Shown piece after piece: positions 1-7,610 of a stretch of 32,253 nt of DNA; the first letter of the stretch is position 1, and the number at the start of each line of letters is the position of its first letter. The DNA is taken from the NCBI RefSeq assembly GCF_015207285.1, contig NZ_JADEXD010000069.1:1-32253 (forward strand). The letters run 5' to 3'. The stretch comes from Tychonema sp. LEGE 07203 (GTDB taxonomy: Bacteria > Cyanobacteriota > Cyanobacteriia > Cyanobacteriales > Microcoleaceae). The notes below the pieces were generated by a model. It was given only the letters and a program-made list of their open reading frames with translations, was not told the origin of the DNA and made no database searches. The position numbers and the translations under genes are program-made.

Positions 1-2
1 GA

Positions 3-119
3 GATTTGTTTGCTGCCGTTCGTTCAGTGGTTAATACTGGCAAGCGTCAGGGCTTGACGGCTTATCAATCTATTCAACAAGCTCTCTCTATTGATGGCTC
101 CCTTTTTTCCCCTAGTTGA
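3..119 (+). pseudogene. C-terminal fragment of an IS66-like transposase
   Basis: The window opens inside an open frame with no start. It encodes 38 residues including AAVRSVVNTGKRQGLTAYQS and stops with TGA at 117-119. The pattern (RSVVNTGKRQGL, then a Gln-rich helix) is what I recognise from C-termini of IS66-like transposases. The rest lies outside the window, so I cannot tell whether the copy upstream is intact. The family assignment is moderate. Confidence 0.5.
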
Positions 120-206
120 GCAATTACGTTTTTTATTATGAATTGTACCATTTTTAACTATGTGCTTTGAACCACAATCCGGGCAATTTGGTCGTGAGGG
201 TAGCAT
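118..206 (-). pseudogene. N-terminal zinc-finger fragment of an IS1-family transposase
   Basis: The reverse strand starts with ATG at 206 and encodes MLPSRPNCPDCGSKHIVKNG followed by a short basic stretch. The CPxCGS..I.KNG pattern is the N-terminal zinc finger of IS1-family transposases. After about 28 residues the frame runs antisense into the IS66-like fragment and loses similarity, so this is a stub. A frameshifted C-terminal part of an IS1-family transposase lies near the other end of the window (29826-30310). The two could be the same element type but need not be one broken copy. Confidence 0.5.
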
Positions 207-358
207 ATTATATGACTAAACTAATATTTGCAGATACCAAGGATTCCAGCAAGAGTTACTTATGATAGCATAACTGTAACTCAATCTACATTCGAGCGCG
301 TAAAAAATATTAAAATCACAAAATTTGATTGTGTGAGTTATAAAATTATCCTATGTAT

Positions 359-691
359 TCAATTACTGTAATTAAACTTCACTACATATTTATTACTACC
401 GGGTTCTGTTTCAATATCTGCGATCGCCCTAACTCTACCTGCCTCGTACAAAGCAGCGTATTCGCCGTTAAAACATTCGTCTGGCCCGGTTGAACCCAAG
501 ATTGAGAGTTCGATCGCACTTAACGTCTCGCAAGTCACTTGACCTTGCCACTGCCTGTAAAAATAATACAGTACGGCGCGATCGCTCTGCAACACTTCTC
601 GAATTTCGTATAGGGATTTTTCTACTAAAACGTCGCGCTTGAGAGTAGCTGTCAAGCGGTTAACAATGTTTTGCAGGCGATCGCCAGACAT
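359..691 (-). CDS. Truncated GAF-domain protein
   Basis: A 110-residue protein. Residues 1-30 look like the linker helix before a cyanobacterial GAF domain. Residues 35-95 match the first half of a GAF domain of the phytochrome/cyanobacteriochrome sensor type, with DRAVLYYF, STGPDECFNGEYAALYEAGR and VRAIADIE. A complete GAF domain has about 150 residues and continues with a second half; here the match ends at ETEPGSNKY and a short unrelated tail follows. No output domain is present. It is probably the remnant of a larger sensor kinase or adenylate/diguanylate cyclase, though a short standalone protein is possible. Its role cannot be deduced. Confidence 0.6.
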   Translation of the reverse strand: MSGDRLQNIVNRLTATLKRDVLVEKSLYEIREVLQSDRAVLYYFYRQWQGQVTCETLSAIELSILGSTGPDECFNGEYAALYEAGRVRAIADIETEPGSNKYVVKFNYSN

Positions 692-782
692 GGTATTAAC
701 TCCTTAAGTATCTGCCTAAAGTTTACGTATATTAACTGTAACAACTGCTAGGATAACTTTACAGCTAGAGGAAACATCAAAT

Positions 783-1655
783 ATGTCTGTGGTAGAAGCT
801 GCTTGGAAACACGAATTTATCGCCACAAATAACATCAAACTGCACTGTGTCACTCAAGGTGAAGGCCCATTGATGCTGATGCTGCACGGATTTCCGGAAT
901 TTTGGTATTCTTGGCGCTATCAAATCCCGGAATTTGCATCAGATTATCAAGTTGTCGCGGTGGATCTCAGAGGTTACAACGACAGCGACAAACCGAAGGA
1001 TAAATCTGCTTACGTAATGGCAGAATTTGTGCAAGATGTCAAGGGAATTATTCAAGGCTTTGGATACAAAAGTTGTGTTTTAGTTGCCCACGACTGGGGA
1101 GGGGCGATCGCCTGGAATTTTGCTTATGCTTATCCGCAAATGGTGGATAAATTAATTGTGATGAATCTCCCGCATCCGGCAAAGTTTGCTGAAGGGTTGC
1201 GAACTCCCCAACAATTGTTGAAAAGTTGGTATATCTTTTTATTTCAGTTGCCGTTTTTGCCGGAGTTGTTAATTAAGTTGGGCGACTATCGGGCGATCGC
1301 CCTGGCTTTTGAAGGCATGGCAGTTGACAAAAGCACCTTTACCCCCTCTGACATCCAAGCTTACAAAAATGCGGCTGCAAAACCGGGTGCTCTGACTGCT
1401 ACTATCAATTATTACCGCAATATAGCTGGCGGATTTCTCGATCGCCAGAATTGGAACCTGCTGCAAGTTCCGACGCTGATGATTTGGGGAGAAAATGATA
1501 GCGCCCTCGGCAAAGAATTAACTTACGGGACTGAAGATTACGTGCAGGATTTTCAGATTCAGTACATTCCTAATTGCAGCCACTGGGTGCAGCAGGAACA
1601 GCCGCAGTTAGTGAATCGCTACATGAGAGATTTCTTGGCAAGCAAAGCTGTTTGA
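783..1655 (+). CDS. Alpha/beta-fold hydrolase, epoxide hydrolase / haloalkane dehalogenase-like
   Basis: A 290-residue soluble alpha/beta hydrolase of usual length for the family. HGFPEFW at residues 35-41 supplies the oxyanion-hole motif. HDWGG at 103-107 carries the nucleophile Asp104, which is the epoxide hydrolase/haloalkane dehalogenase signature rather than a Ser esterase. The acid is probably Asp239 in WGENDS and the base His267 in CSHW. The lid region (about 130-220) contains Tyr residues (150, 210, 211) that could activate an epoxide. The start has a purine-rich GAGGAAA upstream. The substrate is unknown; in cyanobacteria many such proteins are annotated only as epoxide hydrolase-like. 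No Zur box is seen, so it is probably not part of the zinc island. Confidence 0.85.
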   Translation: MSVVEAAWKHEFIATNNIKLHCVTQGEGPLMLMLHGFPEFWYSWRYQIPEFASDYQVVAVDLRGYNDSDKPKDKSAYVMAEFVQDVKGIIQGFGYKSCVLVAHDWGGAIAWNFAYAYPQMVDKLIVMNLPHPAKFAEGLRTPQQLLKSWYIFLFQLPFLPELLIKLGDYRAIALAFEGMAVDKSTFTPSDIQAYKNAAAKPGALTATINYYRNIAGGFLDRQNWNLLQVPTLMIWGENDSALGKELTYGTEDYVQDFQIQYIPNCSHWVQQEQPQLVNRYMRDFLASKAV

Positions 1656-1761
1656 TATCAATTCCGGTTGCACTCAGACATGATGTTAACTGTTAACCGT
1701 TAACAGTCAAGAGTCAACCGTTAACAGTCAACCGTTAACAGTCAACAGTCAACAGTCAACG
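1654..1761. repeat. Intergenic repeat module with AACAGTC-type heptamers
   Basis: Directly after the hydrolase stop codon, ATATCAATTCCGGTTGCACT is followed by a run of variants of GTTAACAGTCAACAGTCAAC. The first part occurs as an inverted copy near 27130-27159, also next to AACAGTC units. This marks a dispersed intergenic element. Short tandem heptamers are a known feature of filamentous cyanobacterial genomes. Confidence 0.7.
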
Positions 1762-2163
1762 CCTGAATTTACTATTCCGATGAAGAGAGGATTTGATATG
1801 ATATCATATTTTGTACCTCCAACTCATATCTTGCACATTTGCAGCAGCCGTTTGATAGGATGTCTCCCCAGCCAGGATTTTGTCGCTAGCGAACAGCAAA
1901 TATGCAGTTTGATTCGCCGCGGCGATATAGCGGTTCTCAAGCTTTGTGAGGTATGCGGGATCATTCCACTCCTGCCTATGCCCCATGCCCCATGCCCCAT
2001 GCCCTATGCCCACTCCTAGCACCTCATGTTACTGAGAAAAACTATAGTAAACATATTTTAAACAAAAAAATGGTTTGCAGTTACGACTAAAGTCCTGACT
2101 GCAAACATTTTTTATTATCAGCTATTGAACGGAGATTATATTAAATCTATGTAACCGATCGCC
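1762..2163. other. Intergenic stretch without a convincing gene
   Basis: Open frames of 72-79 codons exist on both strands. Both run through the simple repeat CCCATGCCCCATGCCCCATG at 1980-2010, and neither has a recognisable domain or a good ribosome-binding site. A stem made by TTTGCAGT (about 2073) and ACTGCAAA (about 2097), followed by TTTTTTA, could be a terminator for the high-light-inducible gene on the reverse strand. Confidence 0.4.
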
Positions 2164-2382
2164 CTAGCCCAAAGAATTTTTCAGTAAAGTCAGAAAGCCT
2201 TGTCCGGTCAAAACTTCGATCGCCAGCAGCGAAACAAAGCCAATCATTGCAAAACGTCCGTTAATTTTCTCGGCATATTTGGTAAATCCGGTGTTGACTG
2301 TCGCGTCTACATACATTTTAGGCTCGATCGCGAAGTTGTTGAGGAGGCCTTGGTCGTCAACGATCAGGTTGCGTGAAGTCAT
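2164..2382 (-). CDS. High-light-inducible protein (Hlip, one-helix CAB-like)
   Basis: A 72-residue protein with one membrane helix. The helix carries the chlorophyll a/b-binding motif [16 protein letters not shown] at about residues 38-53, with the Glu/Asn/Arg chlorophyll-ligand pattern ExNGRxAMIGF. This defines the Hlip/Scp family of cyanobacteria. These proteins sit in the thylakoid membrane and bind chlorophyll and carotenoid during photosystem assembly and light stress. The N-terminal 35 residues are hydrophilic and presumably stromal. The gene stands alone on this strand with no visible link to the zinc genes that follow. Confidence 0.9.
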   Translation of the reverse strand: MTSRNLIVDDQGLLNNFAIEPKMYVDATVNTGFTKYAEKINGRFAMIGFVSLLAIEVLTGQGFLTLLKNSLG

Positions 2383-2615
2383 GTGTTTTTCCTTTGTTGC
2401 TTTATGTAAACAAATGTAACAGATTGTTAATTTATATTGCAGTGATTTGAGGCATAAAAGTTTGTGATCTTAGTCACAAGAGTTGGCAGTAAGGCTTCGG
2501 CCGCCCCGAAACGCTAAGCTGTCGCCCATAATTGGGAACGAGTAGAAACTATTGTGGAGCTGGCATCCAGCCCGATCGCAAAATTAAATCTCAATATATT
2601 AAGAGCAAACTTGCT

Positions 2616-2630
2616 TGATAACGATTATCA
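2616..2630. promoter_or_regulatory. Zur box before the P-loop/metallophosphoesterase pair
   Basis: TGATAACGATTATCA has two perfect TGATAA/TTATCA half-sites and is identical over 15 bases to the znuA/znuC box at 25743. It ends only 8 bases before the ATG at 2639. A longer start (TTG at 2615) would place the operator inside the coding sequence, so the ATG is preferred. Confidence 0.85.
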
Positions 2631-2638
2631 TTATAGTC

Positions 2639-3415
2639 ATGAGTCAACCTACAATCACCGCCGTAGCGGGCCCGCCCGGAAGCGGCAAAACAACCTGGAT
2701 TCGACAGCAGCTAGCAGCCGAGACAGCACCCGTACTGTATTTGTGCCCCGGAAGCGACAATGTGCCGATCGACCAAACCTGCATCGCCGCCGAATTCCCC
2801 CAAATCACCACCCTGACAGACGGGCAAGAATCCGAGTTCGCGAAACACCTGGAAAATGGCGTTTCAGCCTACATCGAACTGGGATTTTACCTGCAATTAA
2901 CATCAATAGAAAACCTGCTTCAAAGCTTCCCCAGCCGCCGATTTGCTGTCGTACCACCAGACATCAAAAATACCGAATGGCATCAATGGGCGGATGTAAT
3001 TGTAGAGGGAATAGCTGTTAGCGGGGAACCGGAAAAACTATCAATTTGGCGCAGCCCCGCCAGCGGACAAGTCCTCGATCCCGCCAGCCTCGATCTGTTT
3101 TGGTATGAAGAAATGACCCAAGGAGCATACGGCAAGGTTCACAGAGCAAAAGGAATTTTTGACATAGCAGACGGGCGATCTTTTTACTTCGATTTCGCCG
3201 CGGAATTCAAAGAAACCGCCCACGAAGAATTGCCACTTCCCCGCTGGCTCGAAGGCCGCCCCCAAAGATTTAGCGGCATAGAAATAGTCGGCGAAAATCT
3301 CGATGAAACAGCATTAGGACAAACCCTAGAAGATTGCTGTCTCTCCGAAACAATCATGTTGAACTACCAACAACAAGTCAAAGAATCACTTTTATCAGCA
3401 GAAGAAACAACATGA
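2639..3415 (+). CDS. CobW/COG0523-like P-loop protein, reduced form
   Basis: A 258-residue protein. The N-terminus has a Walker A P-loop (AVAGPPGSGKTT, about residues 8-19). The C-terminal part (about 160-245) resembles the CobW C-terminal domain: YGKVHRAKGIFDIADGRSFY, then LEGRPQRFSGIEIVGENLD. The CxCC metal motif and the NKxD guanine-specificity motif of true COG0523 GTPases are not seen, and the protein is about 100 residues shorter than usual. It is probably a divergent relative. A Zur box sits immediately upstream, so zinc depletion should switch it on. The stop codon overlaps the start of the metallophosphoesterase gene (ATGA), indicating translational coupling. COG0523 proteins are proposed metallochaperones; for this reduced form the role is inference. 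Confidence 0.75.
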   Translation: MSQPTITAVAGPPGSGKTTWIRQQLAAETAPVLYLCPGSDNVPIDQTCIAAEFPQITTLTDGQESEFAKHLENGVSAYIELGFYLQLTSIENLLQSFPSRRFAVVPPDIKNTEWHQWADVIVEGIAVSGEPEKLSIWRSPASGQVLDPASLDLFWYEEMTQGAYGKVHRAKGIFDIADGRSFYFDFAAEFKETAHEELPLPRWLEGRPQRFSGIEIVGENLDETALGQTLEDCCLSETIMLNYQQQVKESLLSAEETT

Positions 3416-4227
3416 AAATAGCAGTTATGTCCTGCATTCACGGCAACTACGAAGCCTTAAATGCAGTTTTATCAGATATTGACGAACAGCAAGCCGACAA
3501 AATCTTTTGCCTAGGAGATTTAGTCGGCTACGGTCCGAATCCTCACGCAGTCGTCGAAATGATTCGCTCCCTCGAAATTCCCACCTGCGCCGGCTGTTGG
3601 GACGAAGATATAGTCGAAGGTTTGAACTCCTGCGAATGCAGCTATCCCTCTGTTTTAGCAGAAAAAAGAGGCAAATTAGCTCACGAATGGACTAACAGTC
3701 AAATATTTCCAGAAACGCGGGAATATTTAGCAACTTTGCCGCACAGTTTGCGGGAAGACAATATGTGTTTTGTTCACGGTAGCCCTCACAGCAATCATGA
3801 ATATTTACTGCCGACAATGGATGCTTTTTCTGCGTTAGAGCGGGTTTTTTCTGCGGGTGCTGACGTGCTATTTTGCGGTCACACTCATGTACCCTATGTT
3901 CGCACTTTAGATGCTGAAAATATGCAGGTTCGAGTCAGCGGGCCGAGCATTGAAAGAGAAAAAATTTTAAGTTTTACGGCTCCTTTAAAGCGGATTGTGA
4001 ATGTTGGTTCCGTGGGAGAACCGCGCCACGGAAGACCGAATGCTACCTACGTGATTTACGATATTGACGCGCAACAGGTGACATTGCGAGAAGTCGAATA
4101 TGACTATCAAGCTACTTGCGCTGCAATTATTGAAAAAGGTTTGCCGCCTATTTTTGCTTGGCGTTTGGCTAGAGGTTTGGAATATGCCGAAAGAGCTGAC
4201 GATCCTACTCATGTTTGCCAGAGGTAG
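3412..4227 (+). CDS. Metallophosphoesterase-like protein with altered metal ligands
   Basis: A 271-residue calcineurin-like phosphoesterase of the YfcE-like type. The start at 3412 is fixed by the ATGA overlap with the upstream gene. Motif II (GDLVGYGPNP, Asp36), motif IV (VHGSP, His122) and motif V (GHTHVP, His157/His159) are kept. Motif I, normally SDIHGN, reads SCIHGN, so the metal-bridging Asp is Cys8. Motif III, normally GNHD, reads GCWDE, so the Asn ligand is Cys62. A CECS cluster lies at 74-77. The two substitutions change the usual dinuclear site towards thiol ligands. Activity may be altered, or the protein may bind another metal. The Zur box at 2616 should control it. Confidence 0.8.
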   Translation: MKIAVMSCIHGNYEALNAVLSDIDEQQADKIFCLGDLVGYGPNPHAVVEMIRSLEIPTCAGCWDEDIVEGLNSCECSYPSVLAEKRGKLAHEWTNSQIFPETREYLATLPHSLREDNMCFVHGSPHSNHEYLLPTMDAFSALERVFSAGADVLFCGHTHVPYVRTLDAENMQVRVSGPSIEREKILSFTAPLKRIVNVGSVGEPRHGRPNATYVIYDIDAQQVTLREVEYDYQATCAAIIEKGLPPIFAWRLARGLEYAERADDPTHVCQR

Positions 4228-4260
4228 TCATTAGTCATTAGTCATTAGTCATTAGTCAGT
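4228..4260. repeat. Tandem heptamer repeat ATTAGTC
   Basis: Four to five direct copies of TCATTAG follow the metallophosphoesterase stop codon. The same kind of heptamer run occurs at the right end of the window (32164-32253). Confidence 0.85.
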
Positions 4261-4261
4261 A

Positions 4262-4382
4262 TGTCATTGCGAGGAAGGAAGCAATCGCCAAAACTTGAGA
4301 TTAGTTATCAATATATTCAGTCCAGGACGCATAACGATGAAAAATAGACTATGCGATTGCTTCGCTTTCGCTCGCAATGACA
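4262..4382. repeat. MITE-like inverted-repeat element
   Basis: TGTCATTGCGAGGAAGGAAG at 4262 is mirrored by an arm ending CTCGCAATGACA at 4382. The inner parts GCAATCGC and GCGATTGC also pair. The total of about 120 bp with long imperfect terminal inverted repeats is typical of dispersed non-coding elements beginning GTCATTGCGAG. Between 4383 and 4521 there is only a CT-rich simple sequence and a CTTTGCGCCTTCGCGG-type repeat. Confidence 0.75.
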
Positions 4383-4521
4383 GAAACACCTTGTTTTTGT
4401 CTAAGTCCTAATATTGTGAACTCTTCTCTTCTCTTCTCTTCCTTCGCGTCCTTTGCGCCTTCGCGGTTCGTTCAAAACAAACTCCGAAAAAAACCTTGAG
4501 CATCGCTAAAAATTAAAAAAT

Positions 4522-5250
4522 ATGAAAAACTGGGCAATATTAACTGGAATCGAAGGAAATTTAGCTGCTTACGAAGCTGTACTAGCTGACATAAAGCGCC
4601 TAAGAATTCGCGTTGACGAATTGTATATTTTAGGCGATTTAGTCGGCCCGAATCCTGATTGCGAAAAATTAGTGCAGCGAGTCCGATCGCCCAAACGAGG
4701 AGAAATCGAACCTCAAATCTGTATCGGGTGGTGGGAAGAACAGTGTTTTAACTTACACGGAATAGGTTCTAGCCCTGATGCGACAGAATTCCGAGAAAAA
4801 TACGGTGCAGACACGATTAAGTTGCTCTGGGGTTCTGTTAGCCGGAAAACTCTAGAGTGGCTGCGCTCTTTGAATTTTGGTTTTCACGAATTGGATTGTT
4901 TGTTGATTCACGGGAGTACGGTTGGCGCGTCTGATGAGCTTACCCCGGAGACTCCGCCCCCTGTGATGCTCGATCGAATTATCCGCGCTGATGCTAATAC
5001 TTTGTTTTGCGGGCGATCGGGCTTAGCATTTGAGTATCAATTACAGCCAAGTATTATCAATAACTGGGTGCAGACTCTGGACTCTCAGGAGCCACCTGGA
5101 ACCGTTTCTGCAACTGCACGAAGGGCGATCGGAGTTGGCAATGTCGGCCGCAAGCCTGGAGTAGCAACCTACGCTCTATATAGTCCTAACAGCGATCGCG
5201 TCCAATTTAAGACAGTGCATTATGGAGCAAAAAAGGGCTTTCAGTCATAG
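4522..5250 (+). CDS. Degenerate metallophosphoesterase paralogue (likely pseudoenzyme)
   Basis: A 242-residue protein aligned end to end with the preceding metallophosphoesterase, so the two are paralogues. Motif II survives as GDLVGPNP (Asp39). Motif I reads TGIEGN (both Asp and His lost), motif III reads IGWWEEQC, and motif V reads CGRSGLAF, with the HxH lost. Only the Asp of motif II and the His of LIHGST remain. Dinuclear metal catalysis is therefore very unlikely. The frame is intact over its full length, which suggests a retained non-catalytic role rather than simple decay. No Zur box is seen directly upstream; it may be transcribed from the 2616 promoter across 294 bp. A fragment of a close copy lies downstream of znuA at 26761. 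Confidence 0.7.
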   Translation: MKNWAILTGIEGNLAAYEAVLADIKRLRIRVDELYILGDLVGPNPDCEKLVQRVRSPKRGEIEPQICIGWWEEQCFNLHGIGSSPDATEFREKYGADTIKLLWGSVSRKTLEWLRSLNFGFHELDCLLIHGSTVGASDELTPETPPPVMLDRIIRADANTLFCGRSGLAFEYQLQPSIINNWVQTLDSQEPPGTVSATARRAIGVGNVGRKPGVATYALYSPNSDRVQFKTVHYGAKKGFQS

Positions 5251-5267
5251 TGCATTAATTCTAGGGC

Positions 5268-5311
5268 TTGTGCGTAAAGAAACTCTTAGGATATAATGAG
5301 AACGATTATCA
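5268..5311 (+). promoter_or_regulatory. Promoter with Zur box for the COG0523 GTPase gene
   Basis: A promoter with TTGTGC (5268-5273), an 18-base spacer and a perfect TATAAT (5292-5297) is followed directly by TGAGAACGATTATCA (5297-5311). That sequence is a Zur box with one mismatch in the left half-site. A bound repressor would cover the start site. The leader of about 170 bases before the ATG contains a hairpin-forming repeat. Confidence 0.75.
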
Positions 5312-5367
5312 AAAGATCCGGTGCGATCGCCTATATTGCCTGTGTTTCAGCTATGAAGTGCGATCCT

Positions 5368-5405
5368 CTTCGTTGGCGTAGCCCCCGTAGGGGCGGGCTG
5401 CGAAG
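5368..5405. repeat. Hairpin-forming repeat in the leader of the COG0523 gene
   Basis: CTTCG at 5368 and CGAAG at 5401 enclose nested complementary parts (TAGCCCC / GGGGCGGGCTG). The same type of sequence (GCGTTGGCGAAGCC) recurs at about 30657, so this is a dispersed repeat. It could still affect the leader RNA. Confidence 0.5.
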
Positions 5406-5480
5406 TAGGCAAATGCCTTGGGAAGCTTAGCAGCTTTCCAAATTGACAGCAGGGCTTCTACAATTAATCAACGAGGGACA

Positions 5481-6560
5481 ATGACTAATCTCACGGTACA
5501 AACCCCAGATTTAATTTCCGATTTTCCCAAAAGAGGAATGCCCGTAACCATAATTACCGGCTTTCTCGGCAGCGGAAAAACCACTTTACTCAATCAAATC
5601 CTCAAAAATCGCCAAGATTTAAAAGTAGCAGTTTTAGTTAACGAATTTGGCGATATCAACATTGACTCGCAGCTTTTAATTTCTACCGAAGATGATATGG
5701 TAGAGCTGAGCAACGGCTGTATTTGTTGTACCATTAACGAAGGCTTGGTCGATGCAGTATACCGAGTTTTAGAACGGGAAGACCGCATCGACTGCATGGT
5801 GATTGAAACCACGGGAGTTGCCGACCCACTGCCGATTATATTGACATTTATCGGCACAGAATTGCGGGATTTAACCAGTCTCGATTCTGTAATCACCGTA
5901 ATCGACAGCGAAACATTCACTACCAATCATTTTGACAGCGAAGCAGCTTTAAAACAAGTAGCATTCGCAGATATTGTGCTGCTGAACAAAACTGATTTAG
6001 CTCCTTCAGAAAAAGTAGAAGAGTTAGAAGGTTACATTCGCACAGTCAAGGAAGGAGCGAGAATTTTACACTCTGAACATGGTGAAGTTCCTTTACCCTT
6101 AATTTTGGGTGTAGGTTTAACGCAAGCAGAACTTTTCGAGAGTGTTGAAACCAAGGAAAAACACGAGCATCACGAACACGAACATCATCATCATGACGAA
6201 CACGAGCATCATCATAAACACGAACACGAGCATCATCACGAACATCACCATCACGGACATCAGTCCCATCACTTAGATAATGACGGATTTATTTCGCTAT
6301 CATTTCAGAGCGATCGACCTTTTGATGTCCACAAATTCCAAGAATTTCTCACCGAAGAAATGCCCCTCAATGTATTTCGGGCAAAAGGCATTCTCTGGTT
6401 TGCAGACAGTCCAATGAGACACATTTTTCAACTTAGTGGCGCGCGCTATGAACTAGATGCTTACGAATGGTTGACCCCACCCAACAATCAACTCGTAGTC
6501 ATTGGTCGCAACTTAGATACCGCTCAAATTCGAGAACAACTTAACAGTTGCTTAGTTTAA
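5481..6560 (+). CDS. COG0523/CobW-family GTPase, putative zinc metallochaperone
   Basis: A 359-residue G3E P-loop GTPase. Walker A is GFLGSGKT (27-34), the family metal-binding motif CxCC is present as NGCICC (Cys80, 82, 83), and ETTGVADP and the guanine motif NKTD follow. Residues of about 227-266 form an extremely His/Glu-rich loop with many HEHH repeats, typical of zinc-linked members. The CobW C-terminal domain ends the protein. Members under Zur control are proposed to deliver scarce zinc to client enzymes in the cytoplasm. A Zur box lies in the promoter. The ATG at 5481 is chosen because the upstream in-frame extension adds no conserved residues. folE and hisI follow and are plausible clients or co-expressed partners. 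Confidence 0.93.
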   Translation: MTNLTVQTPDLISDFPKRGMPVTIITGFLGSGKTTLLNQILKNRQDLKVAVLVNEFGDINIDSQLLISTEDDMVELSNGCICCTINEGLVDAVYRVLEREDRIDCMVIETTGVADPLPIILTFIGTELRDLTSLDSVITVIDSETFTTNHFDSEAALKQVAFADIVLLNKTDLAPSEKVEELEGYIRTVKEGARILHSEHGEVPLPLILGVGLTQAELFESVETKEKHEHHEHEHHHHDEHEHHHKHEHEHHHEHHHHGHQSHHLDNDGFISLSFQSDRPFDVHKFQEFLTEEMPLNVFRAKGILWFADSPMRHIFQLSGARYELDAYEWLTPPNNQLVVIGRNLDTAQIREQLNSCLV

Positions 6561-6738
6561 GATTGCGTCAATCTCAGTATCACGTTCACAGCGAAAATAT
6601 TTGAGATTTAATTGCGCCGTTAGTAGTTGCACTTTTTGATAGCAAAAACTGTGCAACCGCCAATGGCTAATTTCATATTTGTATCTATCAAAGAATTGAA
6701 AAATAAACTGTTTTAATGTTTTATTTTGTAAATTTTGT

Positions 6739-6744
6739 TATAAT
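6739..6744 (+). promoter_or_regulatory. Possible -10 element for folE
   Basis: A perfect TATAAT lies 55 bases before the folE start in an AT-rich region, but no good -35 is visible and there is no Zur box. folE may also be read from the upstream Zur promoter across the 240-bp gap. Confidence 0.35.
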
Positions 6745-6799
6745 TAAGTGGCAAATAAAAATCCCGATCCACTGTTAAACATTTTCACAAACTGCAAGC

Positions 6800-7438
6800 A
6801 TGACTTTATCTACTCGTCCAGAACTGACTTCTCCAAATGGTGTAGTGTCATCAATTCCTACCCAATCTCAACCCCCTGTCTCAGATGAAGAAATGAGACA
6901 AGCAGTGCGTACATTACTGCTAGGATTGGGAGAAGATCCAGACCGTGAAGGGTTACGAGATACACCGAAACGAGTTGTCAAAGCCTTGCAGTTCTTAACT
7001 GGAGGTTATCGTCAATCTCTCGACGAACTGCTCAACGGAGCAGTATTCACAGAAAATGCTAACGAAATGGTGTTAGTGCGGGACATTGATATTTTCAGTT
7101 CCTGCGAACATCACATCCTGCCAATTATTGGCAAAGCACACGTTGCGTACATTCCCAACGGAAAAGTAATTGGACTGTCAAAAATTGCTCGAATTTGTGA
7201 AATGTATGGTCGCAGATTGCAAGTACAAGAACGCTTAACTGCACAGATTGCGGATGCACTTCAAGGATTGCTAAAACCTCAAGGTGTAGCAGTTGTTATC
7301 GAAGCAACTCATATGTGTATGGTAATGCGCGGCGTACAAAAACCAGGTTCTTGGACTGCGACTTCAGCAATGCGTGGCGTGTTTGCTGAAGATGCCATAA
7401 CTCGTCAAGAATTCATGAGTTTAATCGCGCATAAATAA
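6800..7438 (+). CDS. folE: GTP cyclohydrolase I (FolE1 type)
   Basis: A 212-residue protein that converts GTP to 7,8-dihydroneopterin triphosphate, the first step to folate and pterins. The fold is the zinc-dependent type I form: Cys102 and His105 in SSCEHH and Cys173 in HMCMVMRG correspond to the three zinc ligands of the Escherichia coli enzyme. GLSKIARI and RLTAQIA are family motifs. Zur-linked folE genes in many bacteria belong to the unrelated FolE2 family. Here the zinc ligands are retained, so this copy would still need a metal and might be served by the adjacent COG0523 protein. Whether the genome has another folE cannot be seen. Confidence 0.93.
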   Translation: MTLSTRPELTSPNGVVSSIPTQSQPPVSDEEMRQAVRTLLLGLGEDPDREGLRDTPKRVVKALQFLTGGYRQSLDELLNGAVFTENANEMVLVRDIDIFSSCEHHILPIIGKAHVAYIPNGKVIGLSKIARICEMYGRRLQVQERLTAQIADALQGLLKPQGVAVVIEATHMCMVMRGVQKPGSWTATSAMRGVFAEDAITRQEFMSLIAHK

Positions 7439-7610
7439 AGTTTTTACTAGCTAGAATTGTCTACAAAAACTTGCGTCTTTGCAAGCTGAATAAAGAAAAG
7501 AGAGTCATATTGAATTACCATGTTTCTCTCTTTCCCTTTCCTCCCTCTGCGCCCTCTGCGCTCTCTGCGGCAAAAAATCTTATTTGAGGAAATACAACTG
7601 TAAATTGAAT

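Noticed and set aside
1780-2022. Overlapping open frames of 72-79 codons on both strands
   Set aside because: Both run through a CCCATGC simple repeat, have no recognisable domain and lack a convincing ribosome-binding site.
2554-3021. A 155-codon open frame overlapping the start of the P-loop gene
   Set aside because: It is in a different frame of the P-loop gene, is rich in Arg and Pro, and has no family similarity; the P-loop frame has clear motifs.
5594-5926. Reverse open frame of 110 codons inside the COG0523 gene
   Set aside because: Antisense shadow of a gene with strong motifs; its sequence is low-complexity Ser/Thr-rich.
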